The notes: generated from the letters alone by a model not told the origin. DNA of 64,000 bases from JAWXCB01 sp034440455 (GCA_034440455.1 JAWXCB010000092.1:1-64000), one strand, 5' to 3'. Shown: positions 52,774-62,029, counted from the stretch's first letter. Program-made: numbers and translations.

Positions 52774-53043
52774 TTAAACGGTCTTCGCAAAATCTTTTCC
52801 TGCTTTGAACTTTACAACTTTCTTTGCAGGAATCTTGATGGCTGCTCCGGTTTGCGGATTTCTGCCAACTCTTGCAGAACGCTTCGCAACCGACCAAGTG
52901 CCGAAGCCAACGAGCGTTACTTTGTCGCCTTTCTTGAGGCTCTTCTGTACAGTATTGATTACAGAATCAAGCGCCTTGCCTGCCTGAGCTTTGCTCAAAC
53001 CTGCTTCAGTGGCAACTTTGTTAATCAAATCTCCTTTGTTCAT
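52774..53043 (-). CDS. HU-family DNA-binding protein
   Basis: 89 residues, single HU/IHF domain. MNKGDLINKVATEAGLSKAQ is the usual start; the DNA-gripping arm with FGTWSVAKRSARVGRNPQTG and the end KIPAKKVVKFKAGK are all present. Bends and packs DNA as a dimer. It has a well-formed promoter and terminator of its own, so it is monocistronic. Confidence 0.96.
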   Translation of the reverse strand: MNKGDLINKVATEAGLSKAQAGKALDSVINTVQKSLKKGDKVTLVGFGTWSVAKRSARVGRNPQTGAAIKIPAKKVVKFKAGKDFAKTV

Positions 53044-53083
53044 GGTAAAAGATTTTTTTGGTTAAGAAATTAATGAACGAGAA

Positions 53084-53113
53084 CAAATATATCGGGCAAC
53101 TGTGATTTCCCAA
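53084..53113 (-). promoter_or_regulatory. Consensus Bacteroidota promoter of the HU gene
   Basis: Reverse strand: TTG (53111-53113), exactly 19 bases, then TATATTTG (53084-53091), a full match to TAnnTTTG. About 40 bases before the HU start. Confidence 0.85.
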
Positions 53114-53387
53114 ATGGAGATTATGCTGAAAGTGTTGATAACTGTGGGTTTCCGAAAAATTGATAATTATTATTAACGTGTTTTTGATTGCAATGCAAAA
53201 ATTTAACTCCTTGCTTTGAAAGTATTCACTTTTTGAAAGTTGTGCATATTTTGCAAGAATACTGCATGAATGCAGATGCAGTGAAACTCTTTGGTGGCTG
53301 CATTTTCATCAAATTGCCGCAGGCGTAATGTTGTTTGGTAATAAAATTCTTCAAAGAACTTCTATCTTTATGTTTCGTTAACGTCTC

Positions 53388-53720
53388 ATGTCAAAGCAAA
53401 TCAGAAAAATACAAGTAGCTGTTGCGATGCTTTTTATCGCCTGCTTTTTTTCTGCATTCACGCTTAAAACATTTCACCATCTCGAAGAACACGCTGAAGC
53501 ATTTACTTGCGAACAGCATGACGGCATCCATTTTCATTCCGAGAGTGAAAGCGAATGTTGCCCTGTTTGCGATTTTTTCTTTTCTGCTTTTCATAATTTC
53601 ATTCAGCAGTATGAAGTTGTTTCGCTGAATTTCTTTAACGCTGTTTATTCAATTGCTTACGGCAATATTCAGGCGCAATTCATCGCTTTTCTCTATTCAC
53701 TGCGGGCGCCCCCGTTTTGA
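53388..53720 (+). CDS. Small His/Cys-rich exported protein, possibly metal-binding
   Basis: 110 residues. An N-terminal signal or anchor (VAMLFIACFFSAFTL) precedes a short His/Glu/Cys stretch (HHLEEHAEAFTCEQHDGIHF and SECCPVCDF), then hydrophobic sequence. The cluster of His and Cys suggests binding of zinc or copper. It precedes a TonB-dependent receptor whose relatives take up zinc. I do not recognise a named family; DUF2946-like proteins are similar in outline. Confidence 0.65.
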   Translation: MSKQIRKIQVAVAMLFIACFFSAFTLKTFHHLEEHAEAFTCEQHDGIHFHSESESECCPVCDFFFSAFHNFIQQYEVVSLNFFNAVYSIAYGNIQAQFIAFLYSLRAPPF

Positions 53721-53803
53721 TTCCTTCTTTCCCGATCCTGCAATTTTCATTTTTTTAATTAGCGCATACCTGCGCTGTCTGTTTTTAAAAGCTGTATTCT
53801 CTT

Positions 53804-56110
53804 TTGTTAAAGAATATTTTCTTTATCCTGTTGCTTTTTCCTGCTGCGCTCTGTGCGCAACAGGCAGAGTGTATTTACACGTTATCCGGTCAGGTGATTG
53901 ACGACCATGACCGTTCACCGCTTTCATTTGCAACCATCACGGTTAAAGAGGCAAATAAATCAGCCATTGGCGACAGTCTTGGATTTTACATAATTAAAGG
54001 ATTGTGCAAAGGCGAATATTCTGTTGTATGCAATCACATCGGCTGCGACCCGATGGAAATGAAAGTCAAAATCAAAGACAATACGATTCAGAATTTTTAT
54101 CCCGAACATCATGAAGAAGAGTTGCAGAATGTTGAGGTAAAATCTTTCCGAGAGGAAAAAACGACTGCCGGCTCTGATAAAATGAATGCAAAAGCGCTTG
54201 AAGAAAATGCAGGCAATTCTTTCAGCGAATCAGTGGCGACTATCACCGGAGTAAACTTGCTGCAAACGGGACCAACGATTGCAAAGCCCGTCATTCACGG
54301 GTTGCACAGCAATCGCATTCTGATTATACAAAACGGCATTCGGCAGGAAGACCAGCAATGGGGCGCTGAACACGCGCCTGAGTTAGACCCGTTTGCCGCA
54401 TCAAAAATCACTGTGATAAAAGGCGCAGGTGTTGTACGATATGGTTCCGATGCGATTGGAGGAATCATTCTTTCTGAACCTTCACCGTTGCCGCATGAAG
54501 CAGGAATAGCTGGCTCGCTTTCTTCCGTGGGTATGACAAATGGACTGGGAGGAACGCTTTCCAGTCAGTTGCAGGGAGGCATGAAAAAATGGAAAGGCTT
54601 TGGCTGGCGTGCGCAGGGAACGATGAAACGTGCGGGTGATGCTCATGCGCCCGATTACCATCTTTCCAATACAGGCATGCGTGAATTCGGAACGACAGCT
54701 TCGCTCGGATTGAAACGAAAAAAAACGGATTTAGAACTCTACTATAGTTTTTTCTACAACGAGCTTGCTATTCTCCGCGCCTCGCACACCGGCAATCTCA
54801 CTGATTTGGAAAATGCCATCAACAGCGCAGAGCCGTGGTACATAGAGGATTTTACATTTGAAATTCAAAATCCACGACAAGTTGCCGCGCATCATTTAGT
54901 GAAAGCGAAAACTGTTTTTCATTTAAAAAATGCGTGGAAATTTGAAACGCAATATGGTTTTCAGTTCAATAGTCGTCAGGAATTTGATATCAGGCGCGGA
55001 GGACGTTCTTCCATTCCTGCGATTGATTTACAACTGCAAACACACACGCTGGATGTTGTTGCAGAAAAAACGGGCAGCAAAAATTTTCACACAATTTTCG
55101 GAGCAGCCGGATTTTTTCAGGATAACTACAATGTGCCAGGCACAGGTATCCGCCCTTTGATTCCCGATTACAAAACAGGAAGCGCGGGGATATTTTTTAT
55201 TGAAAGGTATGTTCGCGCAAAATGGGAAGCGGAACTTGGCGCGCGCTATGATTTCCGTTTATTGAATACGCAAAAAATCGCCAGCGATAATTCGCTGTAT
55301 GAAAAGCAACTCGCCTATCATAACTTCTCCGGCACGGCAGGAGCGGTAGCGCGGTTTCTGGAATATTTTTCATTGCGCACAAATGCGGGAGTTTCATTTC
55401 GTCCGCCAAGCGTGAATGAATTATTCAGCGAAGGATTACATCACGGAGCGGCAGCGATTGAAGAAGGAGATGAAAATCTTATTACTGAAAAAGGAATCAA
55501 GTTAGTGACGAGCATTGAATATACGCGCAGCGCAGTTGCGGAATTCAAGCTGCTCGGATATTACAATCAAATTTTCAATTACATCTATTTGCAGCCGCAG
55601 GATGAGTTGCGGCTCACGATTCGCGGAGCGTTTCCGGTGTTTAACTATGTGCAAACGGATGCTCGATTAACAGGGTTTGATTTTTCGGCAAAAATGAAAA
55701 CGGTTTCTAACTTGTTTTTACAATCGAAAATTTCTTTCATCAGCGCCTATGATGTCGCGCAGGATGATTACCTGTTCGGCATTCCATCCAATCGTTTTGA
55801 AAACAATATTTCTTATGAGCGTGAGCGGTGGGGAAAGCTGGCGGATGTGGACTTTTCGTTTGGCGTGTTAAATGTGCTGGAACAAAAGCGCGTGCCAGCC
55901 GGAGATTTTGCACCGCCTCCATCTGCTTATTTTTTGTTGCAGGTTGCTGCCGGATTTAAAATTCCGATGGCAAAAAATCACAAGCTCGGATTGCAGGTTG
56001 CAGTGGAAAACCTTTTAGACAAATCTTACCGCGATTACATGAACCGTTTCCGGTATTACGCAGATGATGCCGGACGAAATTTTATTCTGCGCTTGCATTA
56101 TTCATTTTAA
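53804..56110 (+). CDS. TonB-dependent receptor, ZnuD-like (probable zinc or other metal uptake)
   Basis: 768 residues from a TTG start giving the signal peptide MLKNIFFILLLFPAALCAQ. A carboxypeptidase-regulatory beta-sandwich (about 25-100) precedes the plug (VIHGLHSNRILIIQNG, WGAEHAPELDPF, VRYGSDAIGGIIL) and a 22-strand barrel. HAPELDP in the plug and EGLHHGAAAIEEGDENL in the barrel recall the zinc receptor ZnuD, which has His-rich extracellular patches. The C-terminal strand FILRLHYSF is normal. A duplicated copy of its last 62 bases lies just after the stop. Confidence 0.85.
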   Translation: MLKNIFFILLLFPAALCAQQAECIYTLSGQVIDDHDRSPLSFATITVKEANKSAIGDSLGFYIIKGLCKGEYSVVCNHIGCDPMEMKVKIKDNTIQNFYPEHHEEELQNVEVKSFREEKTTAGSDKMNAKALEENAGNSFSESVATITGVNLLQTGPTIAKPVIHGLHSNRILIIQNGIRQEDQQWGAEHAPELDPFAASKITVIKGAGVVRYGSDAIGGIILSEPSPLPHEAGIAGSLSSVGMTNGLGGTLSSQLQGGMKKWKGFGWRAQGTMKRAGDAHAPDYHLSNTGMREFGTTASLGLKRKKTDLELYYSFFYNELAILRASHTGNLTDLENAINSAEPWYIEDFTFEIQNPRQVAAHHLVKAKTVFHLKNAWKFETQYGFQFNSRQEFDIRRGGRSSIPAIDLQLQTHTLDVVAEKTGSKNFHTIFGAAGFFQDNYNVPGTGIRPLIPDYKTGSAGIFFIERYVRAKWEAELGARYDFRLLNTQKIASDNSLYEKQLAYHNFSGTAGAVARFLEYFSLRTNAGVSFRPPSVNELFSEGLHHGAAAIEEGDENLITEKGIKLVTSIEYTRSAVAEFKLLGYYNQIFNYIYLQPQDELRLTIRGAFPVFNYVQTDARLTGFDFSAKMKTVSNLFLQSKISFISAYDVAQDDYLFGIPSNRFENNISYERERWGKLADVDFSFGVLNVLEQKRVPAGDFAPPPSAYFLLQVAAGFKIPMAKNHKLGLQVAVENLLDKSYRDYMNRFRYYADDAGRNFILRLHYSF

Positions 56111-56221
56111 TCCCAAAATTTATAAAACATGACAGTAACAAAGTAAATACACGAATAAGTCCGGTATTACGCAGATGATGCCGGACGAAATTTTATTCTG
56201 CGTGTTCATTATTCATTTTAA
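56049..56221 (+). repeat. Tandem 62-bp duplication of a receptor gene's 3' end
   Basis: 56049-56110 (the last codons and stop of the TonB receptor) and 56160-56221 are alike at 59 of 62 positions, separated by 49 bases. The second copy has no gene before it. It would read as the end of a barrel (YADDAGRNFIL...YSF and stop). Confidence 0.92.
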
Positions 56222-56266
56222 AAACAAATAACCAAAATCATTTTTTAACCATTAAAATCAATAACT

Positions 56267-56833
56267 ATGAAAACCAAAAAATGGCTCCTCGTTTTAACAA
56301 CGCTTTCTTTTTCAGTATTTCTCAACGGCTGCAAGGACGATTCTCCCGACCCCGTGAATGAAGAAGAGTTAATCACCACGTTGCGACTCACTTTTACGCC
56401 CACCGCAGGCTCGCCTGTTGTGCTGCAATATCAGGATTTGGATGGCGATGCTGGCGGAAATCCTCCGGTACTTACAGGAGACACGCTGAATGCGAATACC
56501 GCTTATGCAGTTGTTGTTGAAGTCCTTAATGAATCGGTTGACCCGGCTGATAACATCACGGAAGAAGTTGAAGAAGAAGGCGAAGAACACCAGTTTTTCT
56601 TTCAATTTTCTTCTGCGCTGAATCTCAGTTTCACTTACAGTGATTTAGATGCAGGCGGATATCCTATTGGTTTGGCTTCATCTGCACAGGCAGGCGCTGC
56701 AAGCATGGGTACGCTCACCGTTACCCTGCGTCATGAGCCAAACAAACATGCTACAGGCGTGGAAGATGGCGACATGACCAATGCCGGTGGCGAAACGGAT
56801 ATTGAGGTGACATTTGATGTGGTGATTCAATAA
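56267..56833 (+). CDS. Lipoprotein with acidic/His segments, partner of the metal receptor
   Basis: 188 residues. Lipoprotein signal ending LNGC (Cys22). The mature part is acidic, with ITEEVEEEGEEHQFFFQFSS and HEPNKHATGVEDGD, and Ig-like strands. Proteins of this type occur immediately after ZnuD-like receptors in Bacteroidota, which fits metal capture at the cell surface; this is context inference. Followed by a strong terminator, so it is the last gene of the 53.4-56.8 kb locus. Confidence 0.75.
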   Translation: MKTKKWLLVLTTLSFSVFLNGCKDDSPDPVNEEELITTLRLTFTPTAGSPVVLQYQDLDGDAGGNPPVLTGDTLNANTAYAVVVEVLNESVDPADNITEEVEEEGEEHQFFFQFSSALNLSFTYSDLDAGGYPIGLASSAQAGAASMGTLTVTLRHEPNKHATGVEDGDMTNAGGETDIEVTFDVVIQ

Positions 56834-56838
56834 ACGTG

Positions 56839-56881
56839 AAAAGCGATTCCATCTGCCTGTGGCGGATGGAATCGCTTTTTT
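56839..56881 (+). terminator. Strong intrinsic terminator
   Basis: A perfect 15-bp stem: AAAAGCGATTCCATC (56839-56853) and GATGGAATCGCTTTT (56865-56879), followed by T's. Confidence 0.92.
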
Positions 56882-56944
56882 ACGCAGTGCTTCGCACGGA
56901 ATTCTTGTGATTGGCTTATCTTTCCGACAAATTGAAAATCATTC

Positions 56945-57532
56945 ATGGATGACAAGGTAGCGTTGAAAGCGTTTTTCAATCAGATGGTTTCTTTCCCCGA
57001 AAAGGATTTAGAGGATATCGCTAAGAATTTTAAAGCAGTTACGCTGAAGGAAGGAAATTTTTTAGTGGTAGAAGGCGAGGTATGCAAGCGCATTGCGTTT
57101 ATCCGCAAAGGATTTATGCGCGCGTTTTATGAAATCAATGACGAGATGGAGGTCACGAAATATATTCAGCCTAAGCACACACTCGTCACCGCCTTTGCCA
57201 GCTTCAACTCCAAAGAACCTTCAAAAGAATATATTCAGGCGCTCACCGATTGCGAACTGTGGGTGATTGAATATGATAGTATGCAGCGGCTCTATGCAAA
57301 ATATCCAAAATGGCAGGAACTGGGCAGGCTCGTGATGGAGCACATTTACCAGCATTTGGAAAAACGCATCCTCTCGTTCCTCACGCAAAATGCTGAAGAG
57401 CGCTATCGCACCCTCGTGCAGGAAAACCCAAGATTGATTCAGGATGTGCCCCTGCGCTACATCGCTTCCATGCTCGGTATCACGCCCGAAACACTTTCAC
57501 GCATCAGGCAAAAGGTGAACCTGCCGGTGTAA
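56945..57532 (+). CDS. Crp/Fnr-family transcriptional regulator
   Basis: 195 residues. N-terminal cyclic-nucleotide-binding fold (KEGNFLVVEGEVCKRIAFIRKG) and a C-terminal helix-turn-helix (VPLRYIASMLGITPETLSRI). There are no Cys residues arranged for an Fe-S cluster, so it is not a classical Fnr. The family controls diverse genes; targets are unknown. Convergent with the TonB receptor at 57546. Confidence 0.9.
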   Translation: MDDKVALKAFFNQMVSFPEKDLEDIAKNFKAVTLKEGNFLVVEGEVCKRIAFIRKGFMRAFYEINDEMEVTKYIQPKHTLVTAFASFNSKEPSKEYIQALTDCELWVIEYDSMQRLYAKYPKWQELGRLVMEHIYQHLEKRILSFLTQNAEERYRTLVQENPRLIQDVPLRYIASMLGITPETLSRIRQKVNLPV

Positions 57533-57545
57533 TTCATTCAGAATT

Positions 57546-59954
57546 TTAAAACTCCACTACTACACCCACCGATGGAATCAACTGCCCATTCGGACTTTCA
57601 ATGAATTTGGTTTTGTACCGTTGCTGCTCTGCGGGGTCTAAGGGATTTTCAATTTGCGCGTTACCATTTGTATCCCTGTCGAGAATAAGGGTGGGCGCAC
57701 CTTCCTGCTTAGAGTTGTAGAGGTTTTGAATATCAAGGTAGAGGTCAAGATTCCATTTCTTGAAGAAATATTTTTTATCCACCCTTAGGTCTAATTGATG
57801 CGCTAATTGCGTTCTCTCCGTATTCAGCAAATCATAGTCAGGCACTCCTTGGTTGTTTATATCCCAAACGGAAACAAGCGATGAATAGTCAACATCGGTT
57901 GGCGTGTAAGGCGTGCCGCCCAAAAATCTCCACCTCCAGCCTATCTCCCAGTTGCGCTTGAATTTCTTCCCAAATGTGAGGCTCACCAAATATTTATTAT
58001 CCCAGGAGGAAGGAATGTATGCATTGTTTTTGTCTTTGAATTCGCTGCGCACAAACGTAACCGCCACGATGCCGAAAAATCCCTTGTAGAGTTTTTGCTG
58101 GAAATAAAGCTCTAAGCCATACGACTTGCCTTCCGAAGTTGATACGGCAGGCTCATCGCCAATCACCCCGAAGTCACCACCGAGGTTGGCAAGCGAGATG
58201 CTATCGCGCAGCAGAAACGGATAGTCGTTATAGATTTTGTAAAAACCCTCTACTGAAATCTGCGAATTGGTTTTCGTGTCAAACTGAAGCCCGGTGACAA
58301 AGTGTGTGCTCGAAATATATTTCAGCCCGTTGGTTCTGTTCACAAACTGACCATTGTTGTCCTTATAGCCGAGCGCAGTGTAAGGGGGCAACTGGTAATA
58401 CAAACCTGTGTTGAAATTCCACCGGAGGAATGAATTGATGGCGACAGAAGAAGAGAAGCGCGGGGAGAGTTGCTTAAACGGATTCTTCGTTTCCTGCGAA
58501 TAATCCATCCCGTCAGCGCGCATCCCGAGCGAAAGCGTCCACCGCTCTTTGAACAGCGCGCGGCTTGCCTGCGCAAAGAATCCGTATTTATTAAAGTTGA
58601 TTTTCGCATCGTAGTTCACTTCTTCGATGCCGGCTGCCGTAGAGATTTTATTGTACGTGGTGTTTTTATACGTTGCAAATTCATAGTTCACCCCGTAGTT
58701 GATTTTAAAATTCTTTTTCCGCAGTGTGTGTTCAAAGCGAAATTTATTTTCAATCTCCTGCGAGTTGTAATCGAGCAACAGGTTGTCGGGATTGCTCTCA
58801 TCATTGTTTTGATATTTGTCCGCGCTGTTAAAAAGTTGGTTGCGGCTTCCCACCCAAATCAATGTTCCGTTTTTTGTAAAATAGCGGTAGCGCGCGCCCA
58901 CCGTATAGTTCCGCTGCTGGTTTTCCGGTATTGTTTCAAGAAGATATTTCTGCTCATCAGTTTCATTTGTTTTATTTTCTTCCAAATTCAAAACAAAATC
59001 ATCAATCGCCCCAACCCCCATCACCGTGAGGTCGCTTCCGTTTTTGAATTTCGTAAAATGCTTCAGCGTGAAATCATTGTAGGTTGGCAAAAACGGCAGC
59101 CCCAGCAGCTTAAAAAGAAATTGCAGATAGCTTCTGCGTGCCGAAAGAATGATGCTTGAATTTTTGAACGTAGGTCCCTCGCCCGACAATGCCACTTCGC
59201 TCGCGCCAATTGTGAACCGCCCCGCCCAGCGGTCGGTGCGCCCCTCGATAAAATCAAACGCGAGCAGCGAACTCAGCATGTTGCCGCGGTTCGATGGAAA
59301 CGCGCCCGAATAAAAATCAACCCCTTTTATCAAATCCACATTAAACACGCCCACCGGTCCGCCCGATGCGCCCTGCGTAGAGAAGTGATTAATCACCGGC
59401 ACTTCAATGTCATCCACATAAAAACGGTTTTCATTGGGCGCACCCCCGCGAATAATGATGTCGTTGCGAAACGACACCGTTGAAGACACCCCCGGCAGCG
59501 ATTGCAGCACTTTTGAGATGTCGCGGTTGCCTCCCGGGTAGCGCTGAATCTCGTTCGTGCCGATGGTCTTCACCGAAATCGGGCTTTCGTCCGTGCGCTC
59601 AAACGGGTTGGCGCGCACCTCCACCTCTGTGATTTTCTGTGCCGATTCTTTCAGCGGAATATCCACCGTTGCCGCGCGCGCGTTTGAGACCTCCACCTCC
59701 GTGACAATCTTTGTTTCAAATCCGAGATACGTCACCAAGACGTTGTAAAGCCCCGACTGCAGCCTGGCAATCTCATAGTTTCCCTCCAGGTCGGTGCTTG
59801 CGCCCGTGGTCGTGCCCTGGATAAGCACATTCGCAAAGGGCACCGGCTCATTATTCAGCTCATTGAACACCTTACCGCGGATAATGCCATTTTGCGCCAG
59901 CGCAACCTGCACTCCAAACACCCCTAAAATAAAAATGAGAGTGCTTGTTTTCAT
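57546..59954 (-). CDS. TonB-dependent receptor with carboxypeptidase-regulatory domain
   Basis: Start taken at ATG 59954 (MKTSTLIFILGVFGVQVALA, signal peptide); 802 residues. A carboxypeptidase-like domain (about 20-110, with NEPVPFANVLIQGTTTGAS) precedes the plug (VKTIGTNEIQRYPGGNRDIS, NDIIIRGGAPNENRFYVDDI) and the barrel, ending PSVGVVVEF. No SusD-like partner is adjacent, so substrate is unknown. Coding DNA is more GC-rich near its 5' end than the surroundings. Confidence 0.9.
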   Translation of the reverse strand: MKTSTLIFILGVFGVQVALAQNGIIRGKVFNELNNEPVPFANVLIQGTTTGASTDLEGNYEIARLQSGLYNVLVTYLGFETKIVTEVEVSNARAATVDIPLKESAQKITEVEVRANPFERTDESPISVKTIGTNEIQRYPGGNRDISKVLQSLPGVSSTVSFRNDIIIRGGAPNENRFYVDDIEVPVINHFSTQGASGGPVGVFNVDLIKGVDFYSGAFPSNRGNMLSSLLAFDFIEGRTDRWAGRFTIGASEVALSGEGPTFKNSSIILSARRSYLQFLFKLLGLPFLPTYNDFTLKHFTKFKNGSDLTVMGVGAIDDFVLNLEENKTNETDEQKYLLETIPENQQRNYTVGARYRYFTKNGTLIWVGSRNQLFNSADKYQNNDESNPDNLLLDYNSQEIENKFRFEHTLRKKNFKINYGVNYEFATYKNTTYNKISTAAGIEEVNYDAKINFNKYGFFAQASRALFKERWTLSLGMRADGMDYSQETKNPFKQLSPRFSSSVAINSFLRWNFNTGLYYQLPPYTALGYKDNNGQFVNRTNGLKYISSTHFVTGLQFDTKTNSQISVEGFYKIYNDYPFLLRDSISLANLGGDFGVIGDEPAVSTSEGKSYGLELYFQQKLYKGFFGIVAVTFVRSEFKDKNNAYIPSSWDNKYLVSLTFGKKFKRNWEIGWRWRFLGGTPYTPTDVDYSSLVSVWDINNQGVPDYDLLNTERTQLAHQLDLRVDKKYFFKKWNLDLYLDIQNLYNSKQEGAPTLILDRDTNGNAQIENPLDPAEQQRYKTKFIESPNGQLIPSVGVVVEF

Positions 59955-60457
59955 GCGGATGCAAAGTAACAATGCTTTGAAGGAAAAGTTTCTGACCAAA
60001 AATGGGAGGGTGTGGTTTACCCTACAAAGCCTTTTTATCCAACGAAGCTTTAGCGTAGTTGGAGGCGTAGTAGGGCGCGTACTGATTTCATTTCTTTATC
60101 GTGTCGCATTGGTAGCGGAGCTCGTCAGGAGGGTAACAGTATTTTTATGCAAAAACAAAAAGTGCCCTCAAAAAACCGAAATGCACTTTTTCTGCCGCAA
60201 GAATGGAGGCGTAGAATTGTGTGTTTGCCTTCTTGCGGTTTGCAGCCTGCGCTGGAATCCCGTATGTACGGGATTGCCTCCTTCTTTTTCCCACAAGATG
60301 CAATCTTGCGGGCAATTTAGTAGCCCCGCCTTTTAAGGCGGGGTATTGAGAAAAGGCGTATCACATAAAAAGGGCTTCAGCCCTTTAATTTCTTAACACG
60401 AACTCAGTTTAACTGAATGACATTGATCTTGCGGGAGATGGGGAATGCCGGAATTAA
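59955..60457. other. Spacer packed with palindromes and a dispersed 27-bp element
   Basis: No gene. Elements: the 27-bp repeat at 60074-60100; hairpins AATCCCGTA/TACGGGATT (60256-60275), CAAGAT/ATCTTG (60294-60308), CCCCGCCTT/AAGGCGGGG (60324-60343) and AAAGGGC/GCCCTTT (60369-60386). Confidence 0.7.
60074..60100 (+). repeat. 27-bp dispersed element, identical to 10371-10397
   Basis: Begins GGCGCGTACTGATTTC; identical over 27 bases to the reverse complement of 10371-10397. Confidence 0.75.
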
Positions 60458-60871
60458 TCACAACTTCTGTTGCAGCTTCCACTCTTTATATTTCTTCAAA
60501 TCTTTTTCCACCAATTTGAACGCAACGGAAAAAGCAAGGGCATCATCTATAAAGCCCACAATAGGCAAGATATCGGGAATCAGGTCTAATGGATTCAGCA
60601 CATACAGAAGTGCGAACACAATGGCGGCAATGGTAAACCATAATATTTTCCGGTAATCGCCACGCCAGTAATCTTTGATAAGGGAAAGCATCAGCCGCGC
60701 ATCTTCGATGTACCTTCCCAGCCGCCCGCTTGATTTGAACTTGTCTTCAATTTCCTCTGCGTTTGCAGCTACCTGCTCCACTTCCTTCTCGCTCACTTTT
60801 TTAGCGCCTTCACGCACGAACTGCTCGTCAATGTTCTCTTTTCCGGAAGAATGATTTTTTGATTTAGCCAT
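60458..60871 (-). CDS. DUF1232 (YkvA) membrane protein
   Basis: 137 residues. Hydrophilic start rich in Lys/Glu, then the DUF1232 pattern IAAIVFALLYVLNPLDLIPD, ILPIVGFIDDALAFSVAF. Function poorly known; relatives are small inner-membrane proteins. Single gene. Confidence 0.88.
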   Translation of the reverse strand: MAKSKNHSSGKENIDEQFVREGAKKVSEKEVEQVAANAEEIEDKFKSSGRLGRYIEDARLMLSLIKDYWRGDYRKILWFTIAAIVFALLYVLNPLDLIPDILPIVGFIDDALAFSVAFKLVEKDLKKYKEWKLQQKL

Positions 60872-60981
60872 CTTGTTTCACAATGATAAAAAATTAAATC
60901 ACACTTTAAATTTGCTCTTTTTCAGAGGATGTGCAACTGATAAAAATCATACTTCCTGAATGTACGATACTTTATTTCTTT

Positions 60982-61088
60982 GTCATTCAGGCTTTATGCA
61001 GGAATCCCCTCCGAAATTTAGAATTCGGGGATGTAAGAATATATCCGCCACGATAAAAGTAATAGAGCTTTGCTTCAGAATGACGCAT
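60982..61088. repeat. Spacer repeat with TTTGTCATTCAGGC and CAGAATGACG ends
   Basis: A diverged inverted element; contains AATCCCCTCCGAAATTTAGAATTCGGGGAT, a hairpin of its own (ATCCCC/GGGGAT). The right end (GCTTCAGAATGACG) matches the family at 11239. Confidence 0.5.
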
Positions 61089-61138
61089 TGATAGAGGGAT
61101 TGCTTCGCTCGTAAAGCATCTTACAAAGAATGCAAAAG

Positions 61139-61927
61139 TTAAAACAAGAACGAAATCCCATTATCTTTTTTTTGAAACTTACCGATTTCCTGCCGCAGAT
61201 ATTTGATGTGCTGCCCGCACAGGAAGTTGCGAAAAATATCCAAATCATCAACAGCGCGGGTATCGTTGAGAGATTTGATGTAGGCAGCTTTATCTTCAAT
61301 GAATACCATAGACAAAGGCTTGCCGTGATATGCCTGGATGAAATTCATCAGCAGGCGCGAAGCGCGTCCAATGCCATCAAACCACGGGAGGATGCTCACT
61401 AAATAATAATGCGCATCAAACGACAACTGATAAATTTCGCGATTGGTTGTTGCTGTATAAATTTTAGCTTGCAGCTTTTCACATAACTCCTCTGCCATTG
61501 AAACAACCTTGTTGAAATTTACAAAATAGGTTGCGCCAGCCGACACATTGCCCGGCCGAAAATCGCCTTTCGTGTCATCGCAAACGCCAAGTGCGGTGTT
61601 GCGCACCTGCTCGGTGTTTTTATTTACCAGCGCATTGAGTTGTTTCAAAAAAACGGGAGTGAGGACAACTTTCGCTGCGGCATTCTCTAAGCAAAATGCA
61701 AGCGCTTCATAATGGTCTTTCACCATGTTGTGCTCGGAGAGCGGCTTGCCCCTTGAAGTGATGCCTTGGGTGAGCAGCAGCGTTGTTTCTTCGAGTGTAA
61801 GCGTATTGCCTTCGATAGAAGTGGAATGATGGGTGATGGCAATGCGGCTGAACGCCTCAAAGTCAATTACTTTTTGAAGTTCGAGTTTTTCAAATTCGTT
61901 GAGCGCTGATTCGAGTTCCTGCCACAT
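61139..61927 (-). CDS. Fic/DOC family protein with a degenerate catalytic motif
   Basis: 262 residues. Fic enzymes transfer AMP or another group from a nucleotide using HPFxxGNGR. Here that loop is ILPWFDGIGRASR: Leu180 replaces the catalytic His and Ile186 replaces the Asn; Phe183, Asp184, Gly185, Gly187 and Arg188 remain. The N-terminal inhibitory helix is intact, with the [ST]xxxE[GN] motif at STSIEGN (Ser35 to Gly40). The rest, including DTKGDFRPGNVS and the flap region, is well preserved. By the family rules it should be unable to modify substrates in the usual way. No antitoxin is nearby. Confidence 0.85.
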   Translation of the reverse strand: MWQELESALNEFEKLELQKVIDFEAFSRIAITHHSTSIEGNTLTLEETTLLLTQGITSRGKPLSEHNMVKDHYEALAFCLENAAAKVVLTPVFLKQLNALVNKNTEQVRNTALGVCDDTKGDFRPGNVSAGATYFVNFNKVVSMAEELCEKLQAKIYTATTNREIYQLSFDAHYYLVSILPWFDGIGRASRLLMNFIQAYHGKPLSMVFIEDKAAYIKSLNDTRAVDDLDIFRNFLCGQHIKYLRQEIGKFQKKDNGISFLF

Positions 61928-62029
61928 GGTGATTGCAAAGGTAATTTTCGTATGTTCTTGCGAAACTTCGCGTTGCGGATTGCTTCACGCGCAAAGCCTC
62001 GTTCGTAATAACGTCATAAAAAGAGCAAA

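Noticed and set aside
58470..59159. 229-residue open frame opposite the TonB receptor
   Set aside because: It lies entirely inside a well-supported receptor gene on the other strand, and its sequence is typical of an antisense shadow (rich in Phe, Arg, Val, Ile; no known motif).
61139..61927. Fic protein as the toxin of a toxin-antitoxin pair
   Set aside because: No adjacent antitoxin, its own inhibitory motif is within the chain, and the catalytic residues are lost.
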